This document shows positions 45,837 through 54,653 of a stretch of DNA of 64,000 bases, one piece after another. A program made the position numbers and the translations under genes. Origin of the DNA: Pseudomonas sediminis (GTDB lineage Bacteria > Pseudomonadota > Gammaproteobacteria > Pseudomonadales > Pseudomonadaceae); contig NZ_NIQU01000003.1 of assembly GCF_002741105.1 (NCBI RefSeq), positions 262,607 to 326,606 of the forward strand, read 5' to 3'. The notes beneath the pieces are model-generated. The model was not told where the DNA came from. It did no database searches and saw only the letters and a list, made by a program, of their open reading frames with translations. Each line of letters opens with the position of its first letter. Position 1 is the stretch's first letter.

Positions 45837-46625
45837 ATGAACAACACCATTGCCAAACCGGAGGTGATCATCGACCGCGTGACACCGGTCAAGCGCCTGC
45901 GCGTGCTGACGATCAACACGCACAAGGGCTTCACCGCTCTCAACCGTCGTTTCATCCTGCCGGAATTGCGCAGCGCTGTGCAGGCCACCGGGTCGGACCT
46001 GGTATTTCTGCAGGAGGTGCTTGGCGACCATGCCCTGCACGCCAAACGCTTCCATGACTGGCCGAGCGTGCCGCAGTACGAATTTCTTGCCGATAGCATG
46101 TGGCCGCAGTTCGCCTACGGGCGCAATGCCGTCTACCCGGACGGCCACCACGGCAACGCCCTGCTCTCGCGCTTTCCCATCCTTGAACATCACAACCTCG
46201 ACGTGACGGTCAGCGGCACCGAGCAACGCGGCCTGCTGCATTGCCGTCTCGACGTGCCGGGGCACGATGCCGTGCATGCGGTGTGCGTGCACCTGGGGTT
46301 GCGTGAGGCGCACCGCCGGCAGCAGATGGGGTTGTTGCTGGATTTGCTGGCGACCTTCGAGCCCAGTGCGCCGGTGATAGTCGCCGGTGACTTCAACGAC
46401 TGGCGTCTGCGCGCGGACGACCTGCTGGCACCCCATGGCCTGCGCGAAGCGTTCGAGCATCGCCACGGCAAACCTGCGCGCAGTTTCCCGGCACGCATGC
46501 CGCTGCTACGCCTTGATCGTATCTACACCCGCAACGCCTCGGCGCACGAGCCGCAGGTGTTGTCCACTCGGCCCTGGTCGCACCTCTCCGATCACGCGCC
46601 ACTGGCAGCGGAGATTCACCTGTGA
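45837..46625 (+). CDS. EEP-family metal-dependent phosphatase/nuclease
   Basis: 262 aa endonuclease/exonuclease/phosphatase fold. Motifs: LRVLTINTHKGF (metal), DLVFLQEVLGDHAL with the catalytic Glu, VCVHLGLREAHRRQQ, VIVAGDFNDWR and C-terminal HLSDHAPLAAEI with the Asp-His dyad. It may cleave a phosphodiester in lipid or nucleic acid; the neighbour is a phospholipase D-type enzyme. The ATG at 45837 comes 16 nt after the dehydrogenase stop. Confidence 0.88.
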   Translation: MNNTIAKPEVIIDRVTPVKRLRVLTINTHKGFTALNRRFILPELRSAVQATGSDLVFLQEVLGDHALHAKRFHDWPSVPQYEFLADSMWPQFAYGRNAVYPDGHHGNALLSRFPILEHHNLDVTVSGTEQRGLLHCRLDVPGHDAVHAVCVHLGLREAHRRQQMGLLLDLLATFEPSAPVIVAGDFNDWRLRADDLLAPHGLREAFEHRHGKPARSFPARMPLLRLDRIYTRNASAHEPQVLSTRPWSHLSDHAPLAAEIHL

Positions 46626-47824
46626 GCGGAATATGGCGAGACGGTAACCAGCTGCGCCTGCTGATCAATGGCGAAGACTATTACCCGCGGGTGTTCGAAT
46701 GCATGCGCGCGGCACGCATCGAGGTGCTGCTGGAGACCTTCATCATCCGTGAAGACAAGGTCGGCCTCGAACTGCAGGAGGTACTGATCGAGGCCGCGCG
46801 GCGCGGCGTGCGCATCGTCCTCGCCGTGGACGGCTACGGCACCGCCGACCTGCAGCATGAGTATGTCGCAGCACTGACCCGCGAGGGCGTGAAGATCCAT
46901 GTCTTCGATCCCAGCCCCCGGCGTTTTGGCATGCGTACCAATCTGTTTCGCCGCCTGCACCGCAAGCTGGTGGTGATCGATGGCCAGCGCGCCTTCGTCG
47001 GCGGCATCAACTATTCGGCCGACCATCTCGGCGACTTCGGTGAAATGGCCAAGCAGGACTACGCCGTCGAAGTGGTAGGCCCAATCGTCAGCGACCTGCA
47101 CGTGGCCATGCTGCGTCTACTGCGCCCCGCCGTAAGCGAGCCCAGCCCGGCGCAGCCCACCAGAGAGCCAGTGGGCGATGCGCGGGTGATGCTGCTGGAG
47201 CGTGACAACGAGCGCCACACCACTGATATCGAAGACGAGCATCTGCGCGCCTTCGAATCGGCGCGCACGCGCGTAGTGATCGCCAACGCCTATTTCTTCC
47301 CTGGTTACCGCGTGCTGCGCGCCTTGCGCAATGCGGCGCAGCGTGGCGTAAAGGTCACCCTGATCCTGCAGGGCCAGCCGGACATGCGCTGGGTCCAGGC
47401 CTTCTCGCGCCTGCTCTACAACTACCTGCTGCGCCACGGCGTGGAGGTCTATGAATACTGCCAGCGCCCACTGCACGGCAAGGTGGCGCTGGTGGATGAC
47501 GATTGGTCGACAGTGGGCTCGAGCAACCTCGACCCGCTGAGCCTGGCCCTGAACCTGGAAGCCAACCTGGTGATTCAGGATCAGGCCTTCAATCACTACC
47601 TGCATGACCATTTGCTCGAGCTGTCCGCCGAGCACTGCAAGCGCATCGAACTCGAACGCGTGATACGCGGCTACTGGTGGCGCGCGCCACTGGTGTTCCT
47701 GTGTTTTCACTTTCTGCGCCGGTTTCCGGCCATCGCCGGCTGGCTGCCGGCGCACCGCAAGAGACTGAAACCGCTGGAGCCAGCCGACAAGGCCAGCGGC
47801 TATGAAGAGGAAAAAACTGGATGA
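46622..47824 (+). CDS. Cardiolipin synthase B-like phospholipase D enzyme
   Basis: 400 aa with two HKD motifs: HRKLVVIDGQRAFVGGINYS (residues ~114-133) and HGKVALVDDDWSTVGSSNL (~283-301), each H-x-K-x4-D followed by a GG/GS-N segment, as in ClsB/PLD family. It probably makes or remodels cardiolipin at the inner membrane. The C-terminal WRAPLVFLCFHFLRRFP is hydrophobic and may bind membrane. The GTG start at 46622 overlaps the EEP stop. Confidence 0.92.
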   Translation: MSGIWRDGNQLRLLINGEDYYPRVFECMRAARIEVLLETFIIREDKVGLELQEVLIEAARRGVRIVLAVDGYGTADLQHEYVAALTREGVKIHVFDPSPRRFGMRTNLFRRLHRKLVVIDGQRAFVGGINYSADHLGDFGEMAKQDYAVEVVGPIVSDLHVAMLRLLRPAVSEPSPAQPTREPVGDARVMLLERDNERHTTDIEDEHLRAFESARTRVVIANAYFFPGYRVLRALRNAAQRGVKVTLILQGQPDMRWVQAFSRLLYNYLLRHGVEVYEYCQRPLHGKVALVDDDWSTVGSSNLDPLSLALNLEANLVIQDQAFNHYLHDHLLELSAEHCKRIELERVIRGYWWRAPLVFLCFHFLRRFPAIAGWLPAHRKRLKPLEPADKASGYEEEKTG

Positions 47825-48795
47825 ATGGTGCTCAGAACAACCCCTGGATGCGCTGGGGAAAACGCGCACTGACCCTGTTCTTTCTACTGGCCATACCGGC
47901 ATTGCTGTATATGCTCGCGCGCAATCTGGACTGGGGCGAAGTGCGCCAGTCGCTCAGCGACTACAGCGTGCAAACACTGGCAGTAGGTGCGCTGATCGCC
48001 TGCGCCAGCTATCTGGTGTTCAGCTGCTATGACCTGCTTGGCCGCCAGTACAGTCGCCATCATCTGCCTGCGCGCCAGGTCATGCCGGTGGCGATGGTCT
48101 GTTACGCCTTCAACCTGAACTTCACCACCTGGATTGGCGGCGTGGCGATGCGCTACCGGCTGTACATGCGCCTTGGCCTGAGCGCCTCGACGGTGACACG
48201 CATCCTCAGCCTCAGCCTGCTGACCAACTGGACCGGCTACATGGCGCTGGCCGGGGTGATCTTCTCCATGCGCCTGGTGCAGTTGCCCGACAACTGGGGC
48301 CTGGGCGTCACCGGCCTGCAATTGGTGGGGTTCGCACTGCTGGGGGTGGTCAGTGCCTACATCGGCATCTGCGCTTTCTCGCGGCAACGCGTGTGGCACT
48401 TGCGCGAGCGGTCGATCACCCTGCCCTTGCTGAAGATGGCACTGCTGCAACTGTGCCTGGGCGCAAGCAACTGGGCGCTGATGGCGGCGCTGATCTTCTG
48501 GCTGTTGCCGGAGGGTGCGGCCTATACCTCGGTACTCGGCGTGCTGCTGATCAGCTGCATGGCCGCAGTGGTGGCGCATATCCCCGCCGGCCTGGGCGTG
48601 CTCGAGGCGGTATTTCTCGCCCTGCTGCAGCACCAGTACAGCCAGGCGAGCCTGATCGCCGCCCTGCTCGCCTATCGCGTGCTCTATTATCTGCTGCCGC
48701 TGCTGCTGGCCAGCGTCACCTACTTGGTGCTGGAAAAGCGTGCGAAAACCCTGCGCAAGCAGGGTGAGCAGCACATCGAGACCCAGCCCGGCTAG
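47821..48795 (+). CDS. YbhN/UPF0104-type lysylphosphatidylglycerol-flippase-like membrane protein
   Basis: 324 aa polytopic membrane protein (about eight helices) of the lysyl-PG synthase transmembrane superfamily: LFFLLAIPALLYMLARNLDW, CYAFNLNFTTWIGGVAMRYR, HIPAGLGVLEAVFLALLQHQ. In E. coli the homologue YbhN sits beside ClsB as here. Probably moves or handles lipid across the inner membrane. The ATG overlaps the PLD-gene stop (ATGA). Last gene of the operon. Confidence 0.88.
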   Translation: MNGAQNNPWMRWGKRALTLFFLLAIPALLYMLARNLDWGEVRQSLSDYSVQTLAVGALIACASYLVFSCYDLLGRQYSRHHLPARQVMPVAMVCYAFNLNFTTWIGGVAMRYRLYMRLGLSASTVTRILSLSLLTNWTGYMALAGVIFSMRLVQLPDNWGLGVTGLQLVGFALLGVVSAYIGICAFSRQRVWHLRERSITLPLLKMALLQLCLGASNWALMAALIFWLLPEGAAYTSVLGVLLISCMAAVVAHIPAGLGVLEAVFLALLQHQYSQASLIAALLAYRVLYYLLPLLLASVTYLVLEKRAKTLRKQGEQHIETQPG

Positions 48796-48889
48796 CGAAT
48801 AGCGAACAAGCGATACCTGGTGCAATTGCACCAGGCGCAACGGATGCAGAGGCTGCGATACCCCATAGGTGCCATCCGGCGGATGGCGG

Positions 48890-48918
48890 GAACTTGCAAG
48901 CGAGGTGGGCTGGTCTAT
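48890..48918 (+). promoter_or_regulatory. Possible AlgU-type promoter (18-nt spacer)
   Basis: GAACTT-N18-TCTAT, 33 nt before the ATG at 48951. The -35 is perfect and the -10 good, but the spacer is one base longer than the usual 16-17. Confidence 0.35.
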
Positions 48919-48950
48919 CTCACATCACTCAGCAAAAACGGAGGCCTCGC

Positions 48951-49172
48951 ATGGCCAAGCCACTGCATCTGATCAGCTACATCCTGCACAACCAACCCCA
49001 CAGCGTCGAAGTCGAGTCGGAGCGCGAGCAGCTCACGCCGGACCAGGCACGCTTCTACCTCAGTGCCCTGCACACCTTCGAATGGCCCAACGAGTTCACC
49101 GACGTTCAGGTCACGCGCATCCTGCATCCGAAGAAAGGTGGCAGCACGCCTGCGCACCGCGTACAGCGCTGA
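48951..49172 (+). CDS. Unknown 73-aa cytoplasmic protein
   Basis: Not recognised. It has a compact alpha/beta-like sequence (LHLISYILHNQPHSVEVESE, then QARFYLSALHTFEWPNEFTD) with a basic tail and no signal or TM helix. A CGGAGG ribosome site precedes the ATG at 48951 by 7 nt. It ends 2 nt before a long hairpin shared with glgP. Confidence 0.7.
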   Translation: MAKPLHLISYILHNQPHSVEVESEREQLTPDQARFYLSALHTFEWPNEFTDVQVTRILHPKKGGSTPAHRVQR

Positions 49173-49174
49173 AA

Positions 49175-49221
49175 GCCTGTTCAACCTCTTGCAGTGGGTC
49201 GCTGCAAGAGGTTGAACAGGC
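49175..49221. terminator. 20-bp perfect hairpin between convergent genes
   Basis: GCCTGTTCAACCTCTTGCAG repeated in perfect inverted form around a 7-nt loop (TGGGTCG). It lies in the gap between the 73-aa gene (plus) and glgP (minus). There is no T-tract, so it may work as a bidirectional terminator, a processing site or an RNase III target. Confidence 0.65.
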
Positions 49222-49226
49222 CGCGC

Positions 49227-51692
49227 CTAGTCTCCCTCACGCTGCGGCAGCGGCACCTGCCAGATATCTTTGGCATATTCGGCGATGGTGCGATCGGATG
49301 AGAACCAGCCCATCCGCGCGGTATTCAGCACCGCCGAACGCCACCATTGTTCGGGCCGCTGCCAGCGTTGATCGACCTGGCGCTGCGCCTTCCAGTAGGC
49401 ATCGAAGTCGGCGCAGACCATAAAACGGTCCTCGTACAGCAACGCATCCACCAACCCCACGTAGCGCGCCGGATCGTCCGGCGAGAATACACCGCCGCGA
49501 ATGGCGCCAAGGGCGGCTTCCAGTCGTTCCGAATCTGCCACCACATCGCTCATCTCCAGGCCCTGGCGCTGCCGGGCGGCAACCTGCTGGGCGGTCATGC
49601 CGAAGATGAACAGGTTCTCTTCACCGACCCGCTCGCACATTTCCACATTGGCGCCGTCCAGCGTGCCAATGGTCAGCGCGCCATTTAGGGCGAACTTCAT
49701 GTTGCTGGTGCCGGAAGCTTCCAGCCCGGCGGTGGAAATCTGCTCGGAAAGGTCGGCTGCAGGAATGATGGTCTCGGCCAGGCTGACGTTGTAGTTGGGG
49801 ATGAACACCACCTTGAGCAGCCCCCGTACGGTCGGGTCACCATTGATGGTGCGGCTGATGTCGTTGGCCAGCTTGATGATCAGCTTGGCCTGGCGATAAC
49901 TGGCCGCCGCCTTACCGGCGAAAATCTTCACCCGCGGCACCCAATCGGTGGTCGGATCGTTGCGGATGGCCTGGTAGAGAGCCACGGTGTGCAGCAGGTT
50001 GAGCAACTGACGCTTGTACTCGTGGATGCGTTTGACGTGCACATCGAAGATGGCCGTGGTGTCGAGGCTGATCCCCAGCAGTTGCCGGACCCGTGCGGCC
50101 AGCGCTTCCTTGTTGCGCTGGCGGCAGAGCGCATATTCGTCGCGAAAATCCTGGCGTTCGGCGAAAGGTTCCAGCGCCTGCAGATGATCCTCGGGGCGAT
50201 GCAGAACCTGCTCGCCCAGCGCGTCGACGAGCAGATGCGTCAATCCCGGATTGACCTGGAACAACCAGCGGCGAAAGGTCACGCCATTGGTCTTGTTGTT
50301 GACTCGATCGGGATAGAGCCGATGAAGGTCGCGAAACACCGTGTCGCGCATCAGCCGCGTGTGCAGCGCTGAAACGCCGTTGATGCTGTGCGCACCGAGG
50401 AACGCCAGGTTACCCATGCGCACGCGACGGCCGTGGTCTTCCTCGATCAGCGACACCGCGCGCAGCAGGCGGAAGTCATGGATGTCCTTGGCGCGCAGCG
50501 CATCGATATGTTCGGCGTTGATCAGGTAGATGATCTGCAGATGCCGTGGCAGCAGGCGCTCCATCAATGAAACCGGCCATGATTCCAGCGCCTCCGGCAG
50601 CAGCGTATGGTTGGTGTAGGCGGTGGTGGCCACCGTCAGCTGCCAGGCCTGTGCCCAAGGCATACGATGCTCGTCCACCAGCAGGCGCATCAGCTCGACC
50701 ACGGCGATGGCCGGGTGGGTGTCGTTGAGTTGGATCGCCACCTGCTGCGCCAGGCTGTGCAGGTCCTGGTGCAGGCGCAGATGGCGCTCGATCAGGTCCT
50801 GCAGCGAGGCGGAAACCAGAAAGTATTCCTGACGCAGGCGCAGCTCCTGCCCTGCCTCGGTATCGTCGGCTGGATAGAGCACCCGCGAAATACTCTCCGC
50901 GCGGACCTCGCCGGCCACCGCGCCGAAGTGATCGCCGGCATTGAAACGATCCAGCTGCAGGTTTTCCTCGGCACGCGCACGCCACAGCCGCAGGGTATTG
51001 ACCGAGGCGCCGCGCCAACCCACCACCGGTGTGTCGTAGGCGATGGCACGCACCCTCTCCTGCGGATGCCAATGCTGGCGTGTGCCGCCTGCACCATCGT
51101 CCAGGGTCTCCACGCCCCCGCCAAAGCCAATGCGATACGCCACTTCCGGGCGTTCGAACTCCCAGGGATTGCCAAAATCCAGCCAGGTTTCGGTCTGCTC
51201 GGCCTGCCAACCATCGACGATCGCCTGGCGAAACAGCCCGTGTTCATAACGAATGCCGTAGCCGTGAGCGGCCAAACGCAGGGTTGCCATACTTTCCATG
51301 AAACAGGCGGCCAGACGCCCTAGCCCGCCATTACCGAGCGCCGCGTCTGGCTCGACCTCACGGATGCGTTCCATCTCCACACCGAGTTCGGCCATGGCCT
51401 GGCGCGCCACGTCGAGCAAGCCAAGGTTGCTCAGGTTGTCCACCAGCAAGCGGCCGATCAGAAACTCCAGGGATAGGTAATAAACGCGTTTGGCGCCCTG
51501 GCGCTCGACCTGGGCGGAGGACTCTTCCCAGCGGTCGATCATATGGTCGCGCGTGGCCAGCGCCAGCGCCTCGAACCAGTCATGGTCGAAAGCTGTGCTC
51601 GGGTCCTTGCCCACGGCGTAACGCAGCTTGGCCAGGATGGCCGCCTTGAACGCTGCTACGGCACTCCCGGCCTCGCTGTGCGATTCGCTCAT
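49227..51692 (-). CDS. glgP: Glycogen phosphorylase GlgP
   Basis: 821 aa GT35 enzyme that releases glucose-1-phosphate from alpha-glucan ends. PLP site: K666 in EASGTSNMKFALNGALTIG (residues 658-676). Other family hallmarks: ALGNGGLGRLAACFMES, HIDALRAKDIHDFR, TNGVTFRRWLF and RIHEYKRQLLNLL. The ATG at 51692 is in good context and the length is typical. Monocistronic on the minus strand, with a candidate AlgU promoter 23 nt upstream. Confidence 0.96.
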   Translation of the reverse strand: MSESHSEAGSAVAAFKAAILAKLRYAVGKDPSTAFDHDWFEALALATRDHMIDRWEESSAQVERQGAKRVYYLSLEFLIGRLLVDNLSNLGLLDVARQAMAELGVEMERIREVEPDAALGNGGLGRLAACFMESMATLRLAAHGYGIRYEHGLFRQAIVDGWQAEQTETWLDFGNPWEFERPEVAYRIGFGGGVETLDDGAGGTRQHWHPQERVRAIAYDTPVVGWRGASVNTLRLWRARAEENLQLDRFNAGDHFGAVAGEVRAESISRVLYPADDTEAGQELRLRQEYFLVSASLQDLIERHLRLHQDLHSLAQQVAIQLNDTHPAIAVVELMRLLVDEHRMPWAQAWQLTVATTAYTNHTLLPEALESWPVSLMERLLPRHLQIIYLINAEHIDALRAKDIHDFRLLRAVSLIEEDHGRRVRMGNLAFLGAHSINGVSALHTRLMRDTVFRDLHRLYPDRVNNKTNGVTFRRWLFQVNPGLTHLLVDALGEQVLHRPEDHLQALEPFAERQDFRDEYALCRQRNKEALAARVRQLLGISLDTTAIFDVHVKRIHEYKRQLLNLLHTVALYQAIRNDPTTDWVPRVKIFAGKAAASYRQAKLIIKLANDISRTINGDPTVRGLLKVVFIPNYNVSLAETIIPAADLSEQISTAGLEASGTSNMKFALNGALTIGTLDGANVEMCERVGEENLFIFGMTAQQVAARQRQGLEMSDVVADSERLEAALGAIRGGVFSPDDPARYVGLVDALLYEDRFMVCADFDAYWKAQRQVDQRWQRPEQWWRSAVLNTARMGWFSSDRTIAEYAKDIWQVPLPQREGD

Positions 51693-51714
51693 ATCGATCC
51701 CCTCACGCGCGCGC

Positions 51715-51741
51715 GTCGATTACAGCCGAAACGATGGGTTC
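51715..51741 (-). promoter_or_regulatory. Candidate AlgU-type promoter for glgP
   Basis: GAACCC-N16-TCGAC on the minus strand, only 23 nt before the ATG at 51692, so the leader would be short. It overlaps an AGCCGAA/TTCGGCT inverted repeat. Confidence 0.4.
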
Positions 51742-51816
51742 GGCTTTTCTTTGTGGCCTTCTCAGCACTGATGAGTTCAGGGTTTTTCTGCCTGCGCCCC
51801 ATTGATCAAAAAGCCT

Positions 51817-51844
51817 GAACTTCGACTTGGCGGCTACCCTCACA
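51817..51844 (+). promoter_or_regulatory. Candidate AlgU-type promoter for the DUF3182 operon
   Basis: GAACTT-N17-TCACA, with the -10 ending 32 nt before the ATG at 51876. Same -35 and -10 as the pncC-like promoter at 33708-33735. Confidence 0.6.
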
Positions 51845-51875
51845 ACTCATGAACGCCATTGTCGAGGAGATCATC

Positions 51876-52304
51876 ATGCGAGCCATCATTCCCGGCCTTC
51901 TGGTCGGCGCGTTAGCGACCGGCGACGCGTTGGCCGAGGCCTGCTACGTCAGTGCCAGCGCATCCAGCGATGCCATTGCGGAGGTCGAACAGGAGTTCTG
52001 CTACGAGTTCACCGGCATGGACAAGGGCGCCATCGATTGGTCGTGCAATAACGCAACCGGCGACATGATCAACAGCGAGCAACGCAAGGTCGCCAGTTGT
52101 GCCGAGGCCAAGCTGGGCAGTTGCGAAGCGGCGCTGACCCAGGAAACCCTGACCAACTACCGCTCCGGCGACGACGATCGCGGCGAGGCGCGCCCCGTCG
52201 TGCCCAACGAGGCCAAGGTGCTCACCCACTACTACCGAGTCGGCGACCTCAAGCAGGTGCGCATCGACTGTGAAAACTCTGGCGGCACCTGGCGGGACAA
52301 ATGA
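51876..52304 (+). CDS. Exported six-cysteine protein of unknown function
   Basis: 142 aa. Sec signal MRAIIPGLLVGALATGDALA, with cleavage near A21. The mature protein has six cysteines (EACYV, EFCYE, DWSCNN, VASCAE, LGSCEA, RIDCEN), suggesting three disulfides in the periplasm. The family is not recognised. GAGGAG precedes the ATG at 51876; an in-frame ATG at 51849 would spoil the signal peptide. It overlaps the DUF3182 gene by 4 nt, giving a coupled set of three genes. Confidence 0.75.
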   Translation: MRAIIPGLLVGALATGDALAEACYVSASASSDAIAEVEQEFCYEFTGMDKGAIDWSCNNATGDMINSEQRKVASCAEAKLGSCEAALTQETLTNYRSGDDDRGEARPVVPNEAKVLTHYYRVGDLKQVRIDCENSGGTWRDK

Positions 52305-53392
52305 TGGGCGCATACAAAGGCCTGCTTTTGCTTCCGGGCACCGCTCAGCACATGGCCCATGAACGCATGGTGCAGCGTCAGCTCGGCGAGAGACTCGCCG
52401 CCCTGCTCGGCTGCCCCTTCCTCGGCCCGCATCAGCCGGGCACGCAGATTCGCGGGCGCCACTATTTCCTGCCAGAGGACACCCTGATCGGCGATGTCAG
52501 CGCGCTGGGCATCGGCGGGCCGGACGATTTCTTCGGCGGCCTGCTCGAACATGCCTTTCTGGCCACCAAGGCCATCAGTCACCCTGCCCTCGACGCTCCT
52601 CGCCATTTGCCTGTGGGCTGGTCCGAGCGGTTCGCCCGGCAGATCGAGGGCGTCACCTTGCAGGGCTTCAGCGTCTTCGCCCTGGAAGACGCTGCCGAGG
52701 CCGGACAACAGCTGTTGCGCGCCGGGCCGATTCGCCTGAAACCGGTGGACGGCACCGGCGGTCGAGGCCAGCAGGTCGTGCGCTCGCCTGATGAGCTGGA
52801 CAATGTCCTGGCCGCACTGGATGAGCAGCATGTGAGGGAACAGGGCCTGGTGCTGGAGGAGGACCTGCAGCAGCCCACTACCTACAGCGTTGGCCAGATC
52901 CGGGTGGCGGGCGTCACCTTGAGCTACCACGGCACCCAGCAATTGACCGAGGATGGCCAGGGTAACCAGGTCTACGGTGGCTCGCGCCTGACGCTGGTGC
53001 GCGGTGACTACTCCGCGCAGATGACCCTCGACTTGCCGCGCGCCGTGCGCCTGGCCGTGCAGCAGGCGCGCATCTTCGAGCTGGCAGCGCTGGAGGTGTA
53101 CCCGTCGATTCAGGCATCGCGGCGCAACTACGACGTGGCTCAGGGACTGAACGCGCGAGGGCAGACACGCAGTGGCGTGCTGGAGCAATCCTGGCGCGTC
53201 GGCGGGGCCAGCGCGGCGGAAATCTTCGCCCTGGAAGCGTTCATCAAGAACCCGCAGTTGCACACGCTGGAGGCCTCGACCCATGAATACTATCGGGACG
53301 CACCACCGCCGCCAGACTCGATCTGCCTGTATCAGGGACAGGACAGCGAGGACGGCCCACTGGCCAAGTACGTCAAGGTGGGGCCGTTATGA
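52301..53392 (+). CDS. DUF3182 ATP-grasp-like protein
   Basis: 363 aa, DUF3182 family. The central part looks like an ATP-grasp fold: RLKPVDGTGGRGQQVVRSPD (Lys plus Gly-rich loop), GLVLEEDLQQPTTYSVGQIR (acidic ligand strand), and a later RRNYDVAQGLNARG. ATP-grasp enzymes join a carboxylate to an amine, thiol or hydroxyl via an acyl phosphate. The substrate is unknown. The start overlaps the upstream stop (ATGATG), and it is coupled to the alpha/beta hydrolase downstream, suggesting a modify-and-hydrolyse pair. Confidence 0.82.
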   Translation: MMGAYKGLLLLPGTAQHMAHERMVQRQLGERLAALLGCPFLGPHQPGTQIRGRHYFLPEDTLIGDVSALGIGGPDDFFGGLLEHAFLATKAISHPALDAPRHLPVGWSERFARQIEGVTLQGFSVFALEDAAEAGQQLLRAGPIRLKPVDGTGGRGQQVVRSPDELDNVLAALDEQHVREQGLVLEEDLQQPTTYSVGQIRVAGVTLSYHGTQQLTEDGQGNQVYGGSRLTLVRGDYSAQMTLDLPRAVRLAVQQARIFELAALEVYPSIQASRRNYDVAQGLNARGQTRSGVLEQSWRVGGASAAEIFALEAFIKNPQLHTLEASTHEYYRDAPPPPDSICLYQGQDSEDGPLAKYVKVGPL

Positions 53393-54159
53393 GTGCCTGC
53401 AGCCAGAGCCTGGACATTCTGGTGGGTGACCAGCACATCGCCGGAACTCTACTAACCCCACCGAACAAGGTCCCCGGCGTGCTTTTCGTGCACGGCTGGG
53501 GCGGCAGCCAGCAACGCGACCTGGCACGCGCCCGTGGTATCGCGGGGCTGGGCTGTGTGTGCCTGACCTTCGACCTGCGTGGGCACGAACGCAACGTCGA
53601 GGCGCAGGAGCGCGTATCGCGCGAAGACAACCTGGCCGACATTCTCGCTGCCTACGACCTGCTGGCCGAGCACGAAGCGGTCGACCCCGAATGCATCGCA
53701 GTGATCGGTACCAGCTACGGCGGCTACCTCGCTACCTTGCTCAGCGTGCGGCGTCCGGTGCGCTGGCTGGCCCTGCGCGTGCCGGCGCTGTATTGGGACG
53801 CGCAGTGGCAGTTGCCCAAGCGCCAACTGGACGTTGCACGGTTGGCCGAGTACCGGCGCACGCCGCAGCGCGCGCAGGACAATCTGGCGCTCGCTGCCTG
53901 CTGCGAATTTCGCGGCGACGTGCTGCTGGTGGAGTCCGAGCATGACGACTTCGTCCCGCACACCACTCTGATGAGCTACCGCAATGCCTTCGACAAGGCG
54001 CACTCGCTGACCCATCGCACCATGGCCGGTGCCGACCATGGGCTCAGTGAGGACCGTCATCAGCAAGCCTATACGCGCATCCTGATCGATTGGGTCAGCG
54101 AAATGGTGGTGGGCGCGCGGGTAGGCGATTACCCGCATCACCTGGTGCGCTATTCCTGA
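53389..54159 (+). CDS. Alpha/beta hydrolase
   Basis: 256 aa serine hydrolase of the peptidase-S9/dienelactone-hydrolase-like type. HGWGGS near residue 31 forms the oxyanion region, nucleophile Ser in VIGTSYGGYLATLL (residues ~103-116), Asp in VESEHDDFVPH and His in AGADHGLSED complete the triad. No signal peptide. It overlaps the DUF3182 stop (ATGA). Substrate unknown; context suggests the DUF3182 product. Confidence 0.9.
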   Translation: MSACSQSLDILVGDQHIAGTLLTPPNKVPGVLFVHGWGGSQQRDLARARGIAGLGCVCLTFDLRGHERNVEAQERVSREDNLADILAAYDLLAEHEAVDPECIAVIGTSYGGYLATLLSVRRPVRWLALRVPALYWDAQWQLPKRQLDVARLAEYRRTPQRAQDNLALAACCEFRGDVLLVESEHDDFVPHTTLMSYRNAFDKAHSLTHRTMAGADHGLSEDRHQQAYTRILIDWVSEMVVGARVGDYPHHLVRYS

Positions 54160-54228
54160 ATCGTTGAGCCTTCGATGACGCGGTTCGTTCTGGGCATTCG
54201 CCTACTCAGCCTGCAAAAGGAGACACCG

Positions 54229-54642
54229 ATGAAAATCAGCAAAATCATGACCCGCAACGTCCGCACCCTCCAACCTGAGCGCAGCATTCGCGAGGCCGCC
54301 ACGCTGATGGCCGATATCGACAGCGGCGCACTGCTGATCAACGAAGGCGACCGTCTGATCGGCATGATTACCGACCGCGACATTGCCGTACGTGCCGTTG
54401 CCGCTGGCCTGGACGGCAGCACACCGGTGCGCCAGGTGATGAGCAGCGATGTGCGCTATTGCTTCGACGACGAGGACATCGAGCATGTGGCCGCGAACAT
54501 GGCCGATATCAAGCTGCGCCGCTTGCCGGTGCTCAACCGCGAAAAACGCCTGGTCGGCATCGTTTCGCTGGGCAATATCGCCTCCGGTCACAGCCGGATG
54601 GCCAACGACACCGTGCTGCGCGGCGTGACTTCCGCGAATTGA
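54229..54642 (+). CDS. CBS-domain pair protein
   Basis: 137 aa consisting of two tandem CBS domains: MKISKIMTRNVRTLQPERSI (first) with GALLINEGDRLIGMITDRDI, then VRQVMSSDVRYCFDDEDIEH (second) with RLPVLNREKRLVGIVSLGNI. CBS pairs bind adenine nucleotides and sense energy state. AAAGGAG precedes the ATG at 54229. It lies 69 nt after the hydrolase, same strand, and may be read through from that operon. Confidence 0.92.
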   Translation: MKISKIMTRNVRTLQPERSIREAATLMADIDSGALLINEGDRLIGMITDRDIAVRAVAAGLDGSTPVRQVMSSDVRYCFDDEDIEHVAANMADIKLRRLPVLNREKRLVGIVSLGNIASGHSRMANDTVLRGVTSAN

Positions 54643-54653
54643 CCCGATCCTCT

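Noticed and set aside
51724..51748. AGCCGAA/TTCGGCT plus TTTT as a plus-strand terminator
   Set aside because: No plus-strand gene precedes it, and the same bases hold a candidate minus-strand promoter for glgP, so the dyad is probably incidental.
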